A stretch of DNA of 64,000 bases from contig VZSR01003807.1 of NCBI GenBank assembly GCA_013398615.1, positions 12,940,232-13,004,231 on the forward strand. Direction: 5' to 3'. Below are positions 48,205-61,900 of this stretch, in pieces (positions within the stretch are counted from its first letter, which is position 1; the number at the start of each line of letters is the position of its first letter). Origin of the DNA: Brachypodius melanocephalos. Its lineage: Eukaryota > Chordata > Aves > Passeriformes > Pycnonotidae. The notes beneath the pieces are model-generated. The model had not been told where the DNA came from, made no database searches, and worked only from the letters and a program-made list of their open reading frames with translations. A program made the translations under genes and the position numbers.

Positions 48205-51200
48205 TACTAAGATCAACATTCAAAACAGTACGGACAACCAAAAAACTCACAAATACCTTCAAGGGTCTTTAAAAATCTATTATCAAGTCTTACTTGGTAA
48301 TTATAAAGGTGAATTACATGTAATACTCTCCTAAATTACAGAAAAGGAAGTCTCTTACGGGTAGGACCCCGTTACAAAACACTTCTGATGTCTGCCTGTT
48401 TTCTTCTGCTCCTCACATATAGCAGTGTGCTTGCAGAAGCATCCCTTTTACTACATTTAAAATAGATGAGAAAAGATGATGTCATCACATTTCACCTAGA
48501 AGAGAAGCAGTAATAAATACCCTTTTGCAGTGAAAGCAGGAATGCTTTATGATAAAATATAACAGCTCTTTAAAAAGAAACATTTCAAAGTAACAGGAAT
48601 GTTAGAAAGGTAAAACAAATTAATAGCCTATGTTGCTGAAAACTATATACAAATCTTTATACTCCAATTCTCTCAACAGCTTCAATATGTGGTGAATGTC
48701 ATTAAATTATCAATCTAAGAGAAAAATCTGTCTTCAAACTTGAAGACGTATATCCCGTTTGGCCTAATATTTAGGAGTTTACAAAATGGTGGTTTTTTTC
48801 ATATTTTGGGTTAGTGATGGGGTTGGGGGAGTGTTGCTGTCTTTTCTTTTAAGGGAAACTGTCAATTGACAACCCTTAAAAAAAACAGCTACAACATCAC
48901 ACCATAAGGCATACACGAATATACGCTATCTTTGACTAAATGTTAGTTTGTTTCAATAGTGTTTGTTCTTCTTTCTGGGCAGCACTTCATTGAGGATCTG
49001 CTCCCTTTAGGAAACATAAGCTGCTTCGGTGCAGTGTATCTCAACATCCCTGCAGAAGAAAAGGCATGTAATCAAATAATTAGCAATCAGTGTAACCATT
49101 CTGTGCATCAGAAACAAAAACCTAGACAAGCACCCCTCTTTAAAAGCATTGCCTCCTTTGTTGCCTCTAACTGATGTGAAAATAATATTATTTCATCTTC
49201 AAGTCAAAAAGAAAACAACTTGTTACACTGCAAGTGGCTTTTCCACTGCCTTTCAGCAAGAAAAGCTTTGTCAAGTCAGAAGATTTTTGCTCTCTCAGAA
49301 AAGAAGTATTTCTATGATGTATTGTAAATCTTTACCTCCCTCAATTGGGAGGTAGGTTTTTATGCCTTTCAAAATTTATTATGTCTGCTCGACTGTGCTT
49401 TCCTAAAGATCCCTTTTAGCTTCTGTTCCAACTAGCAAGTGAAAATTCTCTCAAGTGCAGTAATGTAAAAGGAGTAGGAAAGAAATTCAGCACATGAACA
49501 GGGCAGCCACACAATATAGAGCAGGGCTTTGCACAGCCCTACAAAGCACACTACAGCTCAATTCATAGAATACCTGGATTCAAAGTACTTGCTCTATGGT
49601 TCTTATAATTTATTAAATTTGATATTATAGATAAAACCATGAAGTCAGTCCCAGTTGAAATGGTTAATTTCCAAAGAAATCCTACAAACTCAGCAAGGTC
49701 TTGAGCCTTTTCTATACATCTTTCCTAACCACATCCTACTTATTTCCATTATGTATGATTCAGGTTCCAACTCTATAAACTACTAAGCAATTTAAAATCT
49801 GAGTAAGAGTAGTGCCACTGAGCTTAAAAGGGCCAATGCCACTAATGTAACCAGTGATGCACACAGCAACCCATTGAGCTGAGGGACTTATACTGCAACA
49901 TCCTTGGGGCAAGGCATATGGCTTTTCCTACATTTCACAAAGCAACACATAATTTTGCTGGAAAACATGAAATAAAGACTTCAGTTTTAAAATCTTCCTA
50001 GTACCAGCAAACCCAAATAAGAGAGCAGAGAGCCCAGAAAAAGCTCTGCAATATGTCAAATTAAAAGGATCTCCACAATCTTTCATTTCATGATGGTTCT
50101 ATACAAGACATGATAAAAGGAAAACTAATCAGGAAACAACTTTTCCTGCTGCCATTCTTAGTTATCTTTTTCTACTTTTGTCTAAAACAAAAGACTATAC
50201 TACTTCTATTAAAAAACAAACACAAAACCAAACCCAGTTTCAACTACACTAACTATACTTCCCTTACATTCTTCCTGCTGCTAAGCTTATTCAGTAAGTA
50301 AAAAAGGGGGAACAATCACACATAGATGGACTATCAAATTCACTGTTAGAGAAACAAGCCATCATTAGCCTAGCAATGACTCTTTCTCTGGTATTTCAGT
50401 ACATATACACTGCATTAGATATCCAACACTCTTTCTTCAATAGCAAATTCATCCTTCATGTGCACAAAGTGCAGTAAATTCTCTCATAATTGTAAGAGTG
50501 CAGGAAAACTTTGCTAATTTTAATTACTGGGAAGTTTGTCTTGGGTTTCTAAATACCATCAGTAACAAGGTACACAAAGCAAGAAATGGAAGCCAAGGCT
50601 GTTTTAGCGAAATTATATCTTACTAATATATTAGAATTGCAGGATTTGGTTTCGTGACCAAGTATGAGCAAATGTATTTCACTGACTTTTGTAAGATGAA
50701 TTGATTATTACCGTGACATTTCAAGCACACACAAAAGAGAAAGGTGACACTACAGCAGAAATGTGCTATCAGTTCAGCAGCAGTGATTTACAGAAAGAGC
50801 TTTTCAAGTTTATACTAACAGGGTTATTTCATGAGCTGAAAATAGTTTTATTCCCTTATGTCAAATAACATTTATGTATCTGTAATGTGCACCATACCAT
50901 AAAAAGGGAGACATGAAGAAAAACATGACTTTACAGACATGACTACCATCACAGAGTATTGCTTTATAAATAATGCTGAAGTAAACACAATCTGCATATA
51001 AATAACATTTCTTATATTGACTGTTAAATACATTGACGGAACCAAACAGCAGCAAAATGTTGTTTGTGGTGAAAAGCTCTGCTTTTATTTTAAAGATATA
51101 AACAAAGTATTTATTTTTGTATCCATCAAAGCAAGCAGTTGACTTTTGATTTCGTGTGAGGAGCACATGTCTACAAATAAAGGAAGAGAGAAAAAAACCC

Positions 51201-51379
51201 CCAACATGGTAGAGGAGAAAAAGACACAAATGAGGTTTCACACTATTGACAAGGCTTATAATCCAGAAAAATCTGCTGTGTGAGCCAAGGCACAGCAACA
51301 TAGCATTTAGGCACATAGAAGAGAAATGCTTGTAAATTCCACTGGTCCAATGAGCAGAGACACAGTTTTCATAATTTTA

Positions 51380-51760
51380 TCATTGTGCTCCACGGCTGAG
51401 CGGCTGTCAGGCCAATGGCAAGGCACAGGTTCCCATTTGAATGACATATGGGTTCACCCAACCAGAGAGATGTTAGAGCATTAAATACCACAAACAGACA
51501 GGACAAGAATACAAAAAGCCAAATTAGCGCTCATGCCACGGCGCGCTCAGGCAGGGACCTGCCTGCTCCAACCCAGCACCACTGCCAGGTCCCTAGCCTC
51601 AGGAAAACCATGTCCTCCAGGTAACAGTCTCTCTCTCTCACCTCATAAAACTCAAAGACACGCTGAAAAATTATACTTCAAAGCGTGGCGGCAAAATAAG
51701 AAAAGGCGTATTTTTAAAACCCTGGGAAATGCAGACTTAAGACACGTGGGGAGTGAGAAG
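51380..51760. promoter_or_regulatory. CpG-retaining patch with CCAAT- and E-box-like motifs
   Basis: Scattered CpGs cluster in CCACGGCTGAGCGGCTG, TTAGCGCTC, CCACGGCGCGCTC, AAGCGTGGCGGC and AAGGCGTA. There is a GGCCAATGG box at 51411-51419 and a CACGTG E-box near 51740. Both flanks are CpG-poor. It is a regulatory candidate with weak support. Confidence 0.25.
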
Positions 51761-52868
51761 GGAGCAGGAATTATTCTTTCCCACAGTATTTCTAAGAAAG
51801 TGCCATGGAAAATACATTTTACCTTTGTGGAAAGCTGTTCTTCAGACAGAAGTGTTTAACATGTTACATAAACATGTTATGCAGTGAAATGTAAAACACA
51901 GGGGGATTTTCATCACATTTATTGCATTTGTTAGCCAAAATGTAGTAGTCTTGTAATCACTGCCACTGCTGTAGTAAAACACTTCAGCAATATTAACAAA
52001 AAAGTGCTTTCAGACAGGCTTGTCGAAGGGGAAAGAGATTATATTGAACAACTTGGACCTAAACAAAACAACAAAACCAAATAAAACCCCCAGAGAACTG
52101 CAGATGAGCATGCAAAAGGAGATCACAGGGCTGATTTCAACTAGCAATTCACCATGCCTTGAAATTGTCTTTTATGAAAAAACCAAACCCAAGTCACATG
52201 AATTACTGAACACTGCATAGGACACAGTTCTCCCCTCCCTGTGCATGTGAGCAACACATGAACCACACAATACAACCAGTCCACAGAAGCGGTTCAGACT
52301 TCAGGGATCTGATGGAAGAATTGCATTAGCAATTTTCAGCTCAAGTGAAGAAGTTCCCCACGATGGCATATAACGAGCACCGCCTTTGCACAGCAGGATT
52401 TGTAAAAGCAAAGACAGAGAACAGGCTTTACTCAGGCTGCCTAAGAGACCCTGCCTGTACACAGGCAACTTCTCATTGAGGAGTGGGCACCTTCATCCCT
52501 GCCCCTCACCCTGCACCCAGTCAGCTGCAGCCTCTCCATAGCTCAAAACAACTCAAGGAAGCAGTAGAGAGGGTGCCTTCCACCAACTTTATGAAGAGGT
52601 TTTTCTTCTCAGTCTTTCTGTGCTCTATTTTCATTCAGCAGATCTCTCTAGACTTGGTCTCCTTATTTTATAATACCAGGATTCTCTTCTGTTTGTACCG
52701 TGTTTTTCCTGCTCTCATTTGTTTTACCCTTCCAGTGTTAATGCTATCATCTATGCAGAAGACTTGGGAGACTTCACTACGTTCTGCAACATTCTCCATC
52801 AATAAACCAAAAGGACCAGGAGGGAGGATTATCTTTAGGCATACATTCAAAATAGCTGTTTAGATCAA

Positions 52869-52902
52869 GGGTTTAATTACTGCAGGGGTTTAATTACTGC
52901 AG
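52869..52902. repeat. Perfect 17-bp tandem duplication
   Basis: GGGTTTAATTACTGCAG is repeated head to tail without spacer (52869-52885, 52886-52902). Each copy carries a TAATTA core. Confidence 0.95.
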
Positions 52903-53311
52903 CCCAGAAGTCACTGACAGTCTCTTCCCAACCAAGAGGAAGACCATTGCTGCAACAGCAGCAATCCATAATAATCTTTATTAAAAGTTATTTAAACACA
53001 CACTGTTTGCATTTTAAGTGGTTAAATTTGTACTTTACTGGCAAAAATAAATACTTTTTAGAACAATAGTTATTGTTAGGAAAAACAACAACAAAGTTAT
53101 TTCTTCCCTTACAAATTCCAGCACCACATCAGTATCTGCCACAATATCTCCACACACTTCACATGGTAGATCCCAGAAAACTGTTTACAGGTTAAACTTC
53201 ACCCAAAGTTTATCTCAGCAGTATCTTTTTACTTCTGAATTTGTTTTGCCTGAGAACTTCATATTCCAGCTTAAGTTTCAACTGAGCACATCCAACCAAA
53301 ATCCTATCAAC

Positions 53312-53337
53312 TTTTTTTTTTTTTTGGGGGGGGGGGG
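53312..53337. repeat. T14-G12 double homopolymer
   Basis: Fourteen T are followed directly by twelve G. On the transcribed strand this is C12 then A14. Confidence 0.9.
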
Positions 53338-56300
53338 TAGTTAATTACGAAGAACTTATTTCAGAACTACATACACCAAAATACTGAAAGAAAGCCTGTC
53401 TGACTCAGGAAAAACCCCAAATACCGTTAAATATCTCCCTAATTGTTCTCCATAGAAGCAAGCTGTATGCCACCTGAAAGCATAAGATGAAGAGCAAATG
53501 AATCAAACTCTAGGAAATGTACTCCTTAGTTATTTTAACATCTGAAAGTAGAAAACTGTTTCAAAGCTCCCCATACATACACAGAACAGCGCTGGCAAAA
53601 CACAAGAAAAGTAGATATGAAGCAGAATAGTCACTGATGTCCTCCTTAAAATACTGTCTTAGAGAACGACTCTCATACCCTCTGGGCTAATGCATTCCCA
53701 TGCTCTGTGTTGGAAGATGATACTCATATTAAAAGATCCATCAAAGCCTGCCCTACCTTAGACAAGGAAAAAGAAGTCAGCACAGCTAATGCGAGAGAAA
53801 TCTTCTGAGCCATAGGCAGAACATCTCCCCCCTTGCCATTATCTCTCCTCACTCTAACAGGCTGAGGGAAGTTCGCAAACTGAGACAGAATTCCCAATTC
53901 AAAAAAGCAGGAGCTTTCAAAAAAGCTTAAGAAAGGGCAGGGTAAGGCTGAAGATAAACAGGATCTTCAGAGCTCAGCAAAGTGCAGGACAGAGGGAGAA
54001 AACAAAATTGATGTTTATGACATTTCAAAATAAAAGAAATGTGAAAGCCACTTTTTCCTTAAAAGTTGAAATTTTCAGTTATAAGGATGAATATTTCAGT
54101 GTCTGATATGGAGATGTGAAAGCTCCTGAGGGTTAGTTTAGGGCGTTTTGTTTTGTTTTAAATAAAATACAGTACACTAAAGTATGGCAGAAATTATTAA
54201 AAGTGGCTTTTAACCAGGACATTTTCAACTCAGAATGAAAGCATTATTACACATACACACAGGAAAAGAAAAAAAAAATCAAAGTCTGTCAAAACAGAAA
54301 ACTAAAGTAAGTTACAGAATCTGAATATTTAGATTTCACTATAACTGCCAAGTTATAATTTACAGCTGGGGAAAAAAAAAGTAAATTAGAAGAAAAACAG
54401 TATTTGGGGTGGGGGGAGAAACAAAACTTTTCGAATTCCCACCAAATATTTCTTTTGAAACCGATTTTCTTTTGAGGATACTTTAAGTATGACAAAAATT
54501 CATCACCCAGTAGAAAGCTACACTTGCCACATTTTCCAACAGCTTACAGGTAACCAAATAAATGCACTACAGTACACCATCCTACTTTGGTAACATGGAA
54601 ATTAATAAGCACTTAATATAGATTACATTTATATGGACTTACAACAGACTTACACCGAACAAAGGGAAGCATTCTGAGTTAGAATTTATACATTGTGTTA
54701 TAGTCTGCTTAATGTAGTGTTCATGTGAACCTGTAGGCAGACACACACACTAAACTGAGTCACAGTGGAACATGACTTTCTTGGAGGCTAAGGTAATTTT
54801 AACATGAAAAATGCTGTACCCATCTACAGAGCTCCAGGACACTAACAGGGCTTTTCTAAATCCATTTCTCTGGAACATAAGCAACTTGACATCAATAAAA
54901 TGAACAAATCATTCTCACAAAGTTAATGAAAATAGAATTATGATACTAGATCTACTGGTATCCTTTCTTAAAATTGCTCTGAAACCAAAAGCACCAAAGA
55001 CTTGAACAACACTGATGAAAATATTTTCAGCTCAGAAAGTAATGTAGACTTGATGGTCAATGTTTGGGCTGCACAGCTCAGGGGTTTTTCGAAGATGATA
55101 TTTCAGTTGAATCCCAAGCTCCAAGGGAAGTGAAGCCTCACAAGCTATTGCTTCTCCCACCCAGGTGCAGCAAAGCCCTTGCACGAATATCATCTGAACT
55201 CCCAACCAAACAAGACTACAGTAAATAAATATGGCTCATCGAACACTTACCAATGCAAACTTCAAACAGGAGAAAGAGACTTTCTTTTTAAGTTTTAAGG
55301 AGAATATCCAACTGTCCACACCCATTCTACCCCCTGACCAAGTTGTATAATGGATGGAAATGGTAAGAGCTCCAGCACCACTATGAGCAGCTCTAAGAAA
55401 GAAAATCTTTCATCTAACTGAAAGAAGACACAAAAAAAGTCATGCCTAAATTCATTCCATCTTCAGTGCTTTTTCAACTGATGACTAAGCAGTACTTAAC
55501 AGAGTGACAAAAAGACAATGATGGGAGAGGAGACAGACACAGGGAAGCACATTAACAAGGCAATGATGCCCATCCTTTGAAAGAATTTTTTTCCTTTCAG
55601 TTATAAAGCTGTTTCTAGATTTAGGGTATACTCAGAAAAATACTCTGTATTTCTGCTTTCAGAGCCAACAAGATAAGCACCAAAGTCCCACAGGAAGATA
55701 GGTATGTCTTAGGCAATCACCCAGAAGGATGAAAGTTTCAAGTATTAAGATATAAAACTGCACTGAAAATACAGGCTAGGCAGAAAGCTAACGATGGCTT
55801 GATAAACCTTATTAAAAACCCCACATGGATAGATGGCAGTCAGTGCCTATTGTTGCAAGGCTTGGATGGGATTACTTTAATTAATGTTCTACCTAAACTC
55901 TTACTTCAATAGCTACTAATTACCATTAAGAACTACCAGCTATATCCGCAGATTAAACATTTCTCCCCACCCCAAAGACCCAATTTTAGAAGTTGCTTCT
56001 ACAACAAATTATTTGTTACATTGTTTATGATGCCATAGAAACCTCTACATCCTTTTAAATTTGTGGTAAGATCCTTTGATGTAGGTCCTTAAAAAAACTT
56101 GTGGAACAGATACTCACAAAACAAATGCCTCTTTATGCTGAAAGAGTGTGAAAAAATGTCAATATACTACATAACTTTAAAGCAAAATTAGAGGACTCCC
56201 AGTATTTGATGCAATCTTCAGTTTGACTTAAATCCTGTAGCTTTCTCTTACTTTCTGAATGCACCTATGAATAGAGAAATAAGAAATACCTTGTCTTGAA

Positions 56301-58194
56301 GATGCAATTTTTTTGCAGATTGATGTATTCTCTTTTAAAGGGATATAATTTTACAATCTCCCTCACAGGTGAGATAGTGGGTTTAATATCTAAAGGAAAG
56401 TACATATTTGTCTTTATGTCAATCTGCATGAAAGAAAAATCACTGGTAAAGTAGCAATAAAATACATGCACTGCAAGGATCCATCTACATTCCTATTTTG
56501 TGGCTCAGATTTGACGTGTTATTTGCCATACTCAGAAATGTAGTATTTCTGTGTGCACACACATTAATCTTTACAAAAAGATCTTATTTCAGTCATGCTG
56601 ATCCTATTTTAAAATTTATTTAATACCCAGCTATAAAAGGCAAATACTATTTTATAATTGAAAAGGACATCACAGTTGAGAAATATCCCTGATTGAAAAC
56701 ACTATCTGAGCAGTTAAAAGAAAAATTCTACTGTCTTTCCTTTAAAAATCAATAGAAGAAGACAGCTATGTACAGATTTGGAGAAACTAATAAACAAATT
56801 GCAAGAAGAACAAAAGCTTTACCAGTTTCATACACACGCACATAAAAACTCAATCATATTTTTCCCCACAGTATTGTGAATTTAATAGACACTATGCTGT
56901 GTATATCTATGAGATGCTGTATTTAAGAATTTTTGTATCTCTTTATAGATATCCACAAATTTCAGTAAACAATTATATAGGCTTGCAGTTTGGAAAAAAG
57001 TGAATTAGAAAAGGAACAATTCTAGTAGAGAATATCTTTGAAAAAGAAATTTAGTCTATTCTCCTGCAAGACAGAACCTCTCTTTATAATTCTCAACTGT
57101 GAAACTGCATGAGAGCATAATGGTTTTAGTACAGCCAGAACAATAGCTTTGTACAAATAAGAAACCACGAAGAACAAAAAATAAATGTAAAACAAATCGA
57201 ACTCTGTACAGCAATTATGATTACAAAGTGACTATTAGCACAGCTACAGTACTTTGGACAAAATTTTTAACAACATTTGCTTTCTCCATCTGTCTTTTTT
57301 TAAGACTTATTTCAGCAGTGAGTCAGATTTTGGACAACATTTGATGTGGTGCCATTTAAAAAGTAACAGAAAGAAGAAGGAGGAGATTTTATGAAATAAA
57401 TTCTGCCAAAATCCAAGGCAGATCTGGAATATGACAACAAATTCATGTCAAATAACAGTCTGCCTGATGTTTAGATTGTTAAGATTAGTTAGGAAATGTG
57501 AAGAAAAAAGTCAGCTTTCCGAACAGTCTTAAGGAGCTTAGATTCCAGTGTATGCAACATATTATGAGAAAATTAATAGATACATGAATTTAATTAAAAG
57601 GTTCTGTGTTTGCTTATTGCTGTTATACACAGAGGAGCAATCATATGCTGGTAGCAGATCCATGTCATTAGAGTGACTTCTGCAATGTTTCTTTTCCATG
57701 TACAAAAGCAACTACACATCTATGAAGACAGCAGCAAGAGGGCCAACACTCAAAGTCTTTTAGTCTTGTTATTCATCTTTGCTACCAGTGTTGCACAGGT
57801 TCTTCTCTACCTTCTCTTCTCTAAGAAGAACAAAAAACATTTCAAACAGCTGGCTGGAGCAGACAGCATTTTGGTGAGTGGCTCTCTGGCACAGAGAACA
57901 AGTTCATAAGGTAAGAATGCACTGACAGCACATTTTCTTAAAATAATAATAATTTTTTTTTTTAAATTTACAAGCCCAATGGGAGCACCAACCTGAACAC
58001 ACTTTTCTATCATCCTTCTGAATAGATCTCATTTGAGAAGTCAGATAAAGCATCCTGACAAAACTCTGTTCTGTAAAACTGGGAGAAAATAATGGAAACT
58101 TATCAATTCCTTTTAAACATTTATTAGGTCCAGAATGGGACTGTTGGGCAGAAGAGCACAAAGCATTGCCACACAGTTTTGGCAGACGCTGTTG

Positions 58195-58285
58195 CAGCCA
58201 TCAAGGTGCCTTGTTCAATGACACGAGCCTTAATTAGCCAATTATGTCTTATTTTTACGTTATTCTAACTGTGGCAATGCAACAA
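58195..58285. promoter_or_regulatory. Short homeodomain-rich patch
   Basis: CCTTAATTAGCCAATTATG contains two TAATTA/CAATTA-type cores 6-8 bp apart. ACACGAG precedes it and AACTGTGGC (RUNX-like) follows. The patch is non-repetitive and suggestive only. Confidence 0.2.
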
Positions 58286-58353
58286 AGCAAGTTGATCTAG
58301 CTGCTGAGAGCCAGAGACTCACCTCTTCTCCATCCTCCCAGGACATACTCCCT

Positions 58354-58430
58354 ATTTTTTTGGTTTGGGTTTTTTGTTTTTTGGTTTTTTGTTTGTTTGT
58401 TTGTTTGTTTGTTTGTTTTTGTTTTTTGTT
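58354..58430. repeat. (GTTT)n simple repeat
   Basis: T/G-only tract whose core 58391-58420 is about seven GTTT units, with irregular TTTTTTGG units before and after. It is (AAAC)n on the minus strand, opposite to most A/C-rich tracts in the window. Confidence 0.95.
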
Positions 58431-58999
58431 GCATGGCTTTGACACCAGCCCAGCTGTGAGCTGAGCCATTTCAGTGCACTGAACCTGCAGAAAACGAACC
58501 TTCTCCCTCCTCTCCCAAAAAAAACGACCCCAAAAGTCTCCCACCCATTCAGTAAAACACTGTTAACCTTCACAAAAATCAGGAATGTACTGGACTGACC
58601 CAGAGAAAAGCAGGAGATCCAACTGGAATTAATATGCTGCAAGGAACAGAAAGCAATCCAAAATTAAGGAAACTGTTTCCCACAGTTGCCCAAGTCTGAC
58701 TCAGATTTGTAACACCAGCTAAGCACCATGTAACAGCAATGTGATTGATGCACACTGTATTTTGCATCATGCAAAGTAGAAAAAGCGTAAAAAAAAATCA
58801 CTCCAACACCCAAGACATTAAATACATACATACACATCTACACTTAACAGACATCTTTACTGAATTTTGTTAGTAATTAGTCCTTCATCCGAAAATGCTT
58901 AAGTAATTCACAATGATGCATAAAATGTATCAGTGAAGCTGACAGATATTATTACCTCAGTAGAGACTGCATATTACACCTTTCGTTCAAATCTATGGC

Positions 59000-61900
59000 A
59001 GAGCAATGAAGCCCACCACCTACTCTCAACTCTTTGGAACAAACTCTCCCTGTATGGAATTACATTTTGCCTGTTTATCATTTTCTACCAATTTAGTTTG
59101 CTAAGTATTTTTTCCCAATTCCTTTCTTCCAAATACGTTGTAATGTGTCTAGCGTAGCGGTTTTTTTAAGCACTTGGGTAGTCAATGCACATATATAATC
59201 CTGTTTTCAAAGTCATAACATGCCTTGAAGGATGTGAAAGGTGTTAGGAAAAATAAATGAGGCAGCAAGAGTTTTTGGTTCAGCAAACCAGACTAAAGTT
59301 ACATTTTTCTAAGTACTTGTATGTATTCTTATCCACTTTTAAGTATGTGTTAAAAGCATAGAAACAATAAAGAATTTGTAGTTCTTCAGTGAGCCATGAA
59401 AACCTCTGCAGCTCCCTGGCGTCCATGCAGACAAGTAATGGGTGAAGAAGAAAGATGGTCAACTTCTTACTACTAACTGGATTTGGGTGCTCAGCCTACT
59501 AGCCTACTCAAGCTCTCAAGAAACAACTTATTTCAGTGACTAAACCAAACCCAGTATTTAAGAAACTCAACGAATTTTTAAACAAAAGCTGCTGAAACCA
59601 CTTGCAGAGAAAAGCCAAAAATGATCTGAAAGTTAAGAGACTACATAAATTATTTTTAAAACACTGTTATCTGGATATTGCCAGGACTCTTCAAACATAA
59701 AAGGCTAACATCTTATTTGTTCCATCTGCACAGTGCATGTCTACATGGTTACAAAACCAGTGATTTCTAAAATATTTTTCCTCAAGTTTTGTATTTCAAG
59801 AATAGTTTTCTGAAAAACACAACTGCCTTATAAATGAAACATCTCCAAAACAACTCCAAAAAGTTGCAGAAAACCAAGGAGGGATGAAATGAGAAAGACA
59901 AGCCTAGATGTTTAAAATATTGCTCTTACTAAGGGTATCAAGGTAAAAACCAAAGGGGTGAATTAAAGATATGCTTAGTGCTCAAAGCACATTTCTGAAA
60001 TACAAGATAACAATTTGTCTGAGAACATATTCTCTTTATCTCCCTCTGAGGGTTGTAAGATTATTAATCTTCAGAGCACAAATCACTGCAAAACTACAAT
60101 TCCCAATGTATCCTGTAGCCCATTCAATTACCTAAAGCACATGAGTCCTTGCTAAGAGGAGGCAGGTAGGTTTTAAGAAAATATAAACCTAGCTCTGCTG
60201 TGCAGTTTCCAGGTTTTGGTGGCTGGACATGTATTTTTTGTGGTCTACTAGAAGGGTTCTACTCTTGCAGAAAAAGAGGTAGGGAATTAATCATCTGAGT
60301 GAAGCTGAGTATTTCTGGTTTCCTGTGGAAGAACAAACTCAAGGTGACACTGCAAATACGTAACTGCTTCTGGGATGAATTCTGGCAATGCCCTCTACAC
60401 AACTCTGTGTGGTACCAAATAACCTCAGAGCAAAAGGGCATGTTACTAGGTTTCCACCATCCTCAAAATGCTTCAGCTGACCAACACAAGAAATGAAACA
60501 CAAGCTCAAATAATGAAGTGGCATCGGCAAACAGGAACAAAACCCTCTGGCGTAGCTCAGAGAACAGGATCAATCCAGGACAAATGTTTGTTTCTCCACT
60601 CTTCAGTTTACAACTGCACCTGTGATCCTGCACTTTGGAGCAGCTTTTAACAGAGAGGGAGGGTGTTCTATCTACTGCTGTAAGAGAAAGCTTGTACATG
60701 GCACACACCTGCATGCCTGTAGTAAGGATGATGCCATCCAAGGCAGGTGCATCCTTTCCAGGCCTGGAGTCACAGCTACCACACCAGGGGTTGATACCAC
60801 ACACTGGTTATGACTTAACAGTCCAACTGCAGCTGAAGCACCTCTCCCACTTGGTTTTACGGGTTACATGAGGAAAATAAAAGGGAGGTGGTTAGGGGGA
60901 AATGTTTTATCCCCATGGTTTGGCTGAGCTTCATGACCTCAGCCATGTCCCACTGCCTGGCTCCTTCATCCCATTATTCAAGCTCAGGTAACTCAAGTGC
61001 TGCATTAAGGATGAAGCAGAGAGATGCGCACACCACATAAGCACAAGAGGCTCTGGCACTACCAAATTGCCATCAAAATCTCCACAGTGTCTATCAATGC
61101 TAGAGAAGATCCACCCAGATGTCAGTGAAAGCAAAGACCCCTCCAATGCACATCACAAGAGTGCACAAACCACCACGTAAAAGTAACTAATTACATTTAT
61201 TACATCCACTGCTTCGGCAGCAGAAGCAAAAAAAAAACCAACAAAACCTTGTACAGAAGACCACTGCTAGTCTCTAGAAAAGTGAAGAAGATGGATTGGG
61301 AAGCATGCAGGGGAACTAGCTGCCACCCCACAGAGAGGACAAGGGAGTCTCACCCAGGAGGTGGCCCACCAGGGCCCCACTGGGTCAAAACAAACTGGTT
61401 AATAAACTCTACCTCACAGAGGATTCAGACACTTGGAATTTGGTGCCTGTTCCAGTACCCACCCCACTACTGTATTTACCACTCGGGAGGAGGCAGATGA
61501 CAAACACCAAATTTACTGCCTGGAACTGCAAAACCACTAATTCATCTTACAGTTATTTCACAGGCACAACCCCTGCTCCATAAAGGCACTCTTTTCCTGA
61601 CTATGAGAAGTTATTGGGCAGTTTGTGCTAACTGCTTTCCCGTCATGTTTCATTTCCAAACACCATCTTCTGTCAGTTTATTCCCATTCAACCCAAAGTG
61701 ACTGTCAGCATGAATACAGATGATCTGTTCATTTTTATAATGGTCTGATTTTGAAAGCAGTTTCCACCTTCCCTACTCCTTGAACTGAAAAGGCCAACCA
61801 AACCCAACAAACAAAAATAACAACAAAAACGAAGGAAAAATAGAATCAAACAAAAATCCATCAAAAAGCAGGTAGATTAAACCTCAATATTACGGGAAAT

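Noticed and set aside
50861..51316. 151-codon ATG-initiated open frame on the minus strand
   Set aside because: It lies in AT-rich intron and encodes no recognisable domain. A frame of this length is not far from chance expectation over six frames of 64 kb, and no splice context supports it.
55240..55300. Strong minus-strand donor-like GGTAAGTG, possible cryptic exon
   Set aside because: No matching acceptor with a pyrimidine tract and no in-frame ARID1B-like peptide was found upstream on the minus strand.
61208..61227. U6 snRNA-like start (GCTTCGGCAGCA)
   Set aside because: Only about a dozen bases match; the sequence then continues into GAAGC and an A run with none of the remaining U6 text. 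It is a simple CTGC-TTCG-GCAG hairpin.
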